Origin: Epiperipatus broadwayi
Taxonomy: Eukaryota > Onychophora > Udeonychophora > Euonychophora > Peripatidae
Direction of reading: 5' to 3'
NCBI GenBank assembly: GCA_028023455.1
Contig: JAQFVV010000027.1
Coordinates: forward strand, 4,895,845 to 4,959,844
Length of the DNA stretch: 64,000 nt
Of this stretch, positions 57,175-64,000 are shown piece after piece; the first letter of the stretch is position 1, and each line of letters begins with the position of its first letter. The notes under the pieces were generated by a model, which made no database searches, was not told the DNA's origin, and worked only from the letters and a program-made list of their open reading frames with translations. A program made the position numbers and the translations under genes.

Positions 57175-57380
57175 CAATAGCTCAAGAAGCTTTTCAGAAT
57201 ATCCCTATCCCTAGACCGGTTTTATGCTTTTGGCATTCCTCAGTGAGGTACTAGGGTTTTCAAGCATTAGATTTAAAATACTGGTCTGGGGATCGGGATA
57301 TTCTTGTTGAGAGCTATTTGTGTGCTCATTATATAACATTTGTAAAACAAGCTTGTTAAATTAAGTCACGTGATATATGA
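57175..57380. repeat. F2 hammerhead repeat, compact inverted pair
   Basis: Arms 57175-57260 and 57275-57335 are inverted around 'gcattagatttaaa', with 'caatagctc/gagctattt' ends. They are followed by the F2 tail 'ataacatttgtaaaacaagctt'. The right arm has lost the ribozyme core by deletion. Confidence 0.7.
57197..57261 (-). ncRNA. hammerhead ribozyme-like motif (F2), second locus
   Basis: Minus strand: CTGAGGA (57243-57237) is intact. Stem II is a perfect 4-bp ATGC/GCAT with a CAAAA loop. GAAA has become AAAA. Stem III is the perfect palindrome ACCGGT, with triplet GTC (57217-57215). Outer stem I is partly eroded, with GGGATATTC retained at the 3' side. Inactive as it stands, but it gives the best stem II and stem III of F2. 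Confidence 0.55.
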
Positions 57381-59056
57381 CTTCATTTCCTTGCAATATA
57401 TTTCTTCATATGTATATAGATACAAATATTATGATGAGTTTTTATTTGTACGCTTAAATTGTGAACTTCATTATACAAATCACTCTTAAAAAACAATCTT
57501 TCATTTTAAAAAGAAATAGTTTCTTCTTGCTTGCTTATCTCTTTCTTTTATTCAAGTTCCCTTCAACATAAACAATATTTCTAAATACCCGACCGATTTT
57601 CTTATTGTTTCATTCTTAATCTTATCATTCCAATACTAATTTCATTATTTTATAAATCTGCTCATTTGTAATATTTAAGATTGCTATATTTATAAGGAAA
57701 GTAGTTCTGAGAAATGTGTACCGTATTAAGAAGTAGTCTGTTTTGTGTCAATTATCTTCTCTCAGAAATAGCTACTGTCCTGGTCAAAAAAAAAGCCTTC
57801 TTATTTAGTCCGAAAGGTCAGTATTTGCTGACCCGTCAACTGACGCTACGATCACCGCTTTCATTTTTTATCTCAATAAACATGTGTAACAAGTGGCCAT
57901 AATAAAACTTGCTGAATTAAGCGTCGACTAATTAGTGATCAACAGCAGCACCTGCGCACTGTCAACTTTAGAAGAAAATGACGTCAATCATTTTAAATTA
58001 CGTGTGTAAATATGGAATCAAAGTAGACTTTCAAATAAAATAAAACTAGTTTCGAGTTTGTTTTATATATATAAAACAAATCAAATTAAAAAAAAACAAA
58101 CAACTGTTATCAAATAAAGTTTACACCAATTTAATTACTTTTTGAGCAAAACTTAAAAACCGATTAATACAGGTAATGCATTATAGGATGTGCTGAAAAG
58201 CTGTTATTTAGTAATAGGGATATATTAGATAGTGTCAATATCTTCTATTTGCCTTTATTTTTTTAATCTACAGAAAAAGTAAATTAAATTAGTAAAAAAA
58301 TGAATGCACGCACATTATTGGCAAAGTTATAATTTTCTTAAAAAAAAAAAAAAAAAGAAATTTATATCTAATTAAAAATATGAGATGATACAACTTACTT
58401 ATCTATTGTGTTAATCTGATTGTCTATCTATACATACATAAATACGCATGCATCATACATGTACCCATGACAGGCTTTGTTACGCCATTGTGGTTTTGGA
58501 TGCAATAATTTAAAATATGATTCGTATTTGTATATATTGAATTTGTGTCTTTTTTTTTTTTTTTGCTTTTAAAGTTAATTGATGAAATAAATATAAATTA
58601 TATTCTTTTAATTTTATATAAAGTAGTCAAAAGAGTATTTCTTTTCTTTATATCTTCTGCATCTATCACATTCTGCTAACAATATGCACACACTCAAATA
58701 TTTTGTGTTTTTTTAATACATAACATTATATACTTCACGATTTAAAAAATAAATAAACATTCAAATTTTCAGCAAGGTTTCAAATTAATTTATTAATTTT
58801 CAACGCCCGTTTGAGCACCTTTTCTTTATTAACTATATTTCAGTTGATCCTTTTCAAATTTAAATTACCATATATACTAGATAAGTTAAGTCCTTTTCGA
58901 GTAATAATTCACTTCTAATTAGAATAAAGTTCTTGGATATACATTCAAGTTATATTTTTAAAGTGTTTTTATTTCGTCTTTTTTAATTAAAAGATAATTT
59001 CGAAAATTCATTCTATTACTATCATCTACAATATATTTACATAATTTATACTTTTA
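57381..59056. other. non-coding stretch with a CpG-containing patch
   Basis: 57720-58010 has about eleven CpGs, including 'gcgtcgac', 'ctgcgcac' and 'tgacgtca', in otherwise CpG-poor DNA. A 62-codon frame (57714-57902) has no known domain. The rest is AT-rich with A and T runs. Confidence 0.4.
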
Positions 59057-59195
59057 TTGAACATTTTACAATGCAATCTATAAAATAAAATATTTATTTT
59101 TTCTTCCTTGCGGTTTCAATCGTTCAGCAACCATCGTCAGAAGAAAAAAAAGTAAATATTTTATTTTATGGATTGCATTGTAAAGTGTTCAATGA
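59057..59195. repeat. F6 repeat, inverted pair with a hammerhead-like centre
   Basis: Arms 59057-59104 and 59143-59195 are inverted ('ttgaacattttacaatgcaat/attgcattgtaaagtgttcaa'). The unique centre on the minus strand reads CTGACGA (about 59138-59132), GGTT..AAC, then GAAAC (about 59116-59112), flanked by TTTCTT and AAGGAA, which could pair as stem I. The cleavage triplet is lost (CGC). Decayed. Confidence 0.5.
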
Positions 59196-60239
59196 AGATG
59201 TAAATTGTGTTATATACATGTCATAGCATAATAGAACGGCTAGTGGAAAGAAATTATATATTTATATGTGTGTGCCACGATTTTAAATAAGCAATTTTGG
59301 ATTGTAGAGATTTTATCCCCCACCTCATGGGTTTTATCATCATCAAAGAGAGAGAATCTCAAACAAAATGAGGAAGCAGATTAGGTATGTGTGAATGAAG
59401 GTTAAATAATCAATAGAGTGTACAAGTAATGGTAAACTATCGGCTTAATTTTCAGAAATGTCACAACAAATTCATCACTAATGAAATTTCATCATACTAA
59501 TATCAGGGTTTTACCAATCATGAGATTGAATCTTACTATAGTTTACCATCCAGAAATCAATATCTATATACCCATATACCAGCAATGGATAATTTGATTG
59601 GATATGAGGTAAATATCTTAAAACTAAATAGAAAGTATCTAAAAAAATATTTTCTGTTTGACCTCATCAAGCTAAAAAAATGTCTTTCAGTTCCACCCAG
59701 GACATGGACATGATTGTATTTATTACACCTATGAGGATTTTTTTAAAATACCTATCCAAAAATTAACATTATACCAGAAGCCTCTTGACTTTTAGCAGTT
59801 AGTGTATTTGCTGGTCATCTCTATATGCTCAGATACCTTAAATATTGTGTCTCATTGTAAAGATGATGTTCCTAATTCAAAGAGTTGTTTTATTTTAGAG
59901 CACTGATTTGTGTATATGTTGTTTTGAATCGTTTTGTTTTAATATAAACTACTAAAATTAATTCACTGAGTTTATTATAGGTAAAAAATAAAATTAAATA
60001 TATAATTAACAAACAAAAAAGATCAAAATTTTAGCATAGTGTTGTTTAGCAAAAAATAGGTTTTTTAAGAAGCAAATGTATAACATTGCCTTTTCACTCC
60101 TTTCTGTAGTTGGTGATAGAAAATAGAAATTAAAAAGTAGAGCTTCTGGAAAATTAAAATTAAAAAATAGTGCTTAATGAAAAAGAGAGGGAAAAGAAAA
60201 AAATGAGAGGAAGAGCAAGAAAGATATGTAAAGTTAAAT
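59196..60239. other. non-coding stretch
   Basis: No feature was recognised. There is a weak inverted pair 'ggtaaacta' (59431) / 'tagtttacc' (59538). Confidence 0.45.
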
Positions 60240-60480
60240 TATTAAAACAGTAGCTCCACAGTAATCAATAGATGCAAGAAGGTTAAAGCCACAAGGTAGA
60301 AGCTGTCTGGGGATATTGGATGAGTAGACACTAGATAAGGATTTTATGCACAAACCTTCTTGCATTCATTGATTACTGTGGCTTGCACTGGGTGGCACTA
60401 CAATATGGAAAAGTTTGTTACTGTTTTAACAGCTATGTAAGCATAGGAAATAGTGATCATGTGATGTAAAGTTAAATTAT
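60240..60480 (+). repeat. F1 repeat fragment
   Basis: Contains 'aagccacaaggtagaagctgtctggggatattggatga' in pieces (the hammerhead without its CTGATGA box), then 'gcacaaaccttcttgcat', 'gtggcactaca' and 'gcataggaaatagtgatcatg'. The 5' part of the unit is missing. Confidence 0.65.
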
Positions 60481-60597
60481 AAAACTGAGTTTGGTATCCC
60501 CCCAATATAAAACATTTATCACAGAAACTATTATATTAAACAATTTGTTAATACTAATACAACAAAAACAAATGTAGATTACAACAATCAATTCTTA

Positions 60598-60922
60598 AGC
60601 TATTAACAATCTCAATCTGTAGTCAAGGCAACCACCACCTTTAATAGCAAAGGTGATACCACCTTTATTTATAGTCTGGCATATTTATATAGACCTTAAA
60701 GATTGCAAAATGACAAAGGACTGTGAGATTAATAATACAAAAATGTTTAAACAAGCCTTGTTAATCAGGCAAATATAACCTGTTCTGAAAGCAGACTAAT
60801 AAATAGTCATTTATAACTTACAAACTCCAAATACAGTATATATTTACTAATATAACAAAGTCAATTAGTCAAGGCTGCTTATGGAGGTTGCCTTAACTAC
60901 AGGTTCATATTATTAATAGTTT
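60598..60922. repeat. foldback with about 40-bp arms
   Basis: Arms 60598-60637 and 60883-60922 are inverted: 'gctattaacaat/attaatagt', 'ctgtagtcaaggcaacc/ggttgccttaactacag'. The spacer of about 245 bp was not recognised. Confidence 0.55.
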
Positions 60923-63414
60923 AAAGGCTGGCTATTATAAACAATTTGTCTACAAATAGAGGTTATTATGGTAGACTTTACAGTCTTGACAAAAGAATAT
61001 AATTTTGATTACATGTCTACACACAAACATTAATATTAAGCTTCTATTGTTTGCCATCTATTTGATATTTGCATAAAGACTGACTATAAATTTATGTACA
61101 TCAAAGTAGAATTAAATAATTAGAAAAATCAAAATTTACAAAATTTTCTTCATCTCATAACAATACTTTCATTTATTAGATAAATAAATCTTCGAATATT
61201 TTTATTGCTATTCAGTTTACTTTAATTATATTTCTGAGTATAGTAGGTAATATATATATATATATATATATATTATAACGGAACGGCATTTAATCATCCC
61301 AGTTGATGTATTAATTGTAATATAATCAATTATATTTAATGTTTAGAAATCATTAACTTAATGCTTCCCAGTTAGGTTCGCCAAATATAACAGAATGGAT
61401 TATATTTAAAATCTAAGTTGGTCTTGTTAAATATAAAGAGATGATTAAATTCCTTAGAAAGAGGATACGCATTTCACTACAATCGGACTTTGGGTCTTCA
61501 AGTAGAATGCTAGAAATGAATCGATGAAATACTAAATCCATGATTATATATATATCTTTATTATGCTAGCTCAATAATCTTTAAATAAATTTAAATACAA
61601 TTTAGACCAGGTCATCCATCTTTCATCCCTCTTTCAGTCACTATTATGCCACGATATTTAAACTCACGGAGAATTTGCAATTAGCTCTTTTCAGGAATAA
61701 TTTCAAAACAAGTTATTTCATATGCCTTTATATAAGCATTAATTATAACTATTATTCATATGATATTTATAATACTAGCATATATATAATATAATTCAAT
61801 AATGATTAGACAAAGAGATCACGTTAACAAATCAATATTTAATAAACAATAAAAAATATAATAGAATAGATAATAAAATATTAATAAATAAATACGGATG
61901 AATTTTATCATTTTAAAAGAATATTAATAAATGATATTTTTTTATTTAATACCCTATGATAAAACTCAATACTATAATAAACTTTCAAAAATTAAAGAAA
62001 ATAGCTTAAATTAACAGATATATAAAAACAATATCTGGGTTCAAAAATTAATAATTTATATAACTTATTAATTTATTTATCGTTCTTATTTATATGCTTC
62101 ACAATTACCCATATATAAGTATTATTTGCCATTGTATAACTTATATATTATATGTATTTTTAATAAATAAAAATACATTAAACGTTTACAATATTACGTA
62201 ATAAACACAATATAATCCTGTTTAAGATATCTGTCAAATAATAACTATTTTTTATATCCCTCATCTAATTTGATGAATTATGTTAAGCTTTCAATTAATT
62301 ATATTTAATAATAAATATAATTTTCCTTTTAAGATATATATGATGCGATGCCAAATTTGAAATAAAGATAATAATAATAATAATAAACATATTAAAATAA
62401 TATAAGCATTATTATAATATATATAAATAAATAATAAAGGAAACTTATTTATAAGAGAGTTGAGAGTAGATATTGAAGTCTATAGTTCATCATCCCAATG
62501 AAGATCTCTTACGAAGCATATCACCAATCCATTTGTACAATGATGATTCCATTTATCCTTAAACGATAAACTGTTAATAACATCCAATGACCGGATTAAT
62601 GTGAAATAAAATAAATATTCTTCGAATGTAGATGTTCTTAATCTTCATTTCTCTATTATCACTAGACGTTCTATATATTCAATATTTCAAAATATTTTAA
62701 AATAGCATGCAAGGTTGGTTTCGAAACCTTTACGATATAAGTTGTTTTACTCAAAACACATTGTTTTATCCTATATATATATAATTATCTTAAATTTATA
62801 TATATCCGAAGAATCACGGAAGTATTAAAACAACGTAGTTTCCAAAAACTTAAACAGACGTTCTTTTCTTTTATATTGCTTTTCCTTTAAGATTGAGTAG
62901 AAAATTAAATATATTTTCCTTGCAGACTTTTAATCCACAAATTATTTTAATTTGGAAAAGTTAATATTTAAGTTCCAATCGTTAAATAGTAGTATTGATA
63001 AAAGAAAAATGCTGTTTTTAAAGAGAAAAGATTTTCTTTTTTTTTTCGTTTTTTTATATCAAGAGAACGAACGAATCTGCTCGTGTGTTATATATAAGTT
63101 CATGCTTAACTCAACTATCAATTGTTCCACTGACATTAAGATTTAATAATAAAATAAAAAAAATATATAAGTATTTATTCTTAACTTCAAATCTGGCATT
63201 TTATTTAAAACTTAAATGTATATATAAATAGTACATATATGTTACATAATAAAATAGTCAAATAAAAATTTATATTTATAAATAATTTCATAAGAGATAA
63301 AACACGTTAGACCAATAATAATAACTGTTAGTTACTATTATAATATATATATATATTCTAATAATTTAATAAACATGTAAATAAACAACAATTATTAAAT
63401 ATATAGTGTAGAAA
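60923..63414. other. very AT-rich non-coding stretch
   Basis: Includes a (TA)n tract at 61250-61273 and several short ATA/TAA runs. No gene or element was recognised. The 64-codon frame at 62952-63146 has no known domain. Confidence 0.55.
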
Positions 63415-64000
63415 ATCATCATAGAATGAAGATCTTTCCAAATGTAATTCTTTTCCACATCATATCAGAAAATTTAATTATTTCATCCATCTATCTCACA
63501 TGTGGTCTTTCTCTCTAGGTCTTTCAGTCTCTTGAAATCCAATTTAAGATCTTAACTATCCACCTATTATCATCTCTTCAAGCAATATGTCCAGCCCAGC
63601 TCCACTTCAGTCTCTTAATTTTTTTAATGATGTTCAGTAATACCTATTCATTTTCTCACCTGTATATTTTATTTTTGATCTATTACTCCAAACATACATC
63701 TCTTCATATATCATTAAGTGGTCTGAAGTTAATGTATTACTTTTCTGTTAAGTGTACAAATCTCAAAGCCATAATTAAGAACTGTTAAAAATCATTTATT
63801 AAAAGCCTTCCTTTTCAATGAAGTTATTTCTAAACTGTATGGAGAGTTTTGCCTTTGTTTAAGTTATTTCTAACAAAAGCACTCCAACCAAATTTAATTT
63901 TATGATTAATTTCATTCATTATGTTTCATACTGCATTAATAATTTAATTAAGATATTTGTAGTTGTTAACTTGTTAACTTCTTCTAACTCATCAATATCA
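63415..64000 (-). pseudogene. RTE-type LINE ORF2 remnant, runs off the window
   Basis: Minus strand, collinear with 28540-29160. It has the 3' end near 63415, then blocks for MWKR.., 'RPRERPHVRWMDE', 'RLKW.WAGHI', 'TEK.Y' and 'KINHKIKFGW'. Toward 64000 come ELEEVNKL and YKYLN. It continues beyond the window edge. It contains a 27-bp F1 insertion (63834-63860). Confidence 0.75.
63821..63873 (+). mobile_element. minimal F1 insertion with 13-bp target-site duplication
   Basis: The repeat aagttatttctaa lies at 63821-63833 and 63861-63873. Between them sit 27 bp identical in wording to the F1 3' end ('actgtatggagag' then 'ttttgcctttgttt'). The flanking RTE sequence resumes exactly after the duplication. 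An extremely 5'-truncated retroposed copy is the simplest explanation, and it fixes the F1 3' terminus. Confidence 0.8.

Overview
The window is AT-rich, repeat-saturated animal nuclear DNA. The repertoire is RTE-type and CR1/L2/Jockey-like LINEs, Penelope-like elements, Merlin and hAT DNA transposons, a Ty3/gypsy remnant, tRNA-derived SINEs and long ATT, AT and CT microsatellites. That points to an invertebrate metazoan. A mollusc such as a cephalopod is a reasonable guess, but the sequence does not prove it. I found no host protein-coding gene I can defend, no rRNA and no CRISPR. Every recognisable coding stretch is a decayed transposon protein.

The most interesting content is a set of at least four unrelated short repeat families, here called F1, F2, F3 and F5, with a weaker F6. 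Each carries the parts of a type I hammerhead self-cleaving ribozyme: a CUGANGA box, a short stem II, a GAAA box, a very short and often self-complementary stem III ending in an NUH cleavage triplet, and a stem I of two helices split by an internal loop. These pairings can be traced by eye. F1 also occurs as head-to-tail tandem units of about 450 bp (44465-45470 and 47345-48220) and as insertions with 13-15 bp target-site duplications. This is the layout expected of Penelope terminal repeats or of non-autonomous retrozymes. Nearly every hammerhead family also occurs as an inverted (head-to-head) pair.

Layout. 1-2 kb: palindromic foldbacks and F5 hammerhead repeats. 2-7.9 kb: mostly unannotated AT-rich DNA with one dispersed repeat and a tRNA-derived SINE. 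7.9-14.5 kb: RTE LINE tails, a target-site-duplicated F1 copy and a Penelope RT fragment. 13.3-19.2 kb: microsatellites, a large F5 palindrome and two LINE reverse-transcriptase remnants. 19.9-23.3 kb: one arm of a 20-kb-spaced inverted repeat, LINE tails, an inverted SINE pair and a small palindromic MITE. 23.6-25.8 kb: a gypsy gag-protease-RT remnant split by a short hAT element. 26.5-27.5 kb: a class II tRNA-like SINE with a 16-bp duplication, an RTE tail and a tRNA-Gly-like gene. 28.5-33.3 kb: an RTE LINE interrupted by a Penelope GIY-YIG fragment, a second LINE, then F2 and F1 inverted pairs. 33.3-44.4 kb: largely anonymous, with a decayed Merlin transposase and two repeat copies related to earlier ones. 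44.5-48.2 kb: the F1 hammerhead cluster. 50.0-53.9 kb: a hAT-like MITE abutting a 3.3-kb Merlin element with GG-ended inverted repeats and an 8-bp duplication. 54.2-64 kb: F3, F2, F6 and F1 repeats, foldbacks, and an RTE LINE running off the end.

Nothing here works together as an operon or pathway. The functional theme is mobile elements, including probable parasitism of LINE/Penelope machinery by ribozyme-bearing repeats. Catalytic activity of the ribozymes is inferred from base pairing only.
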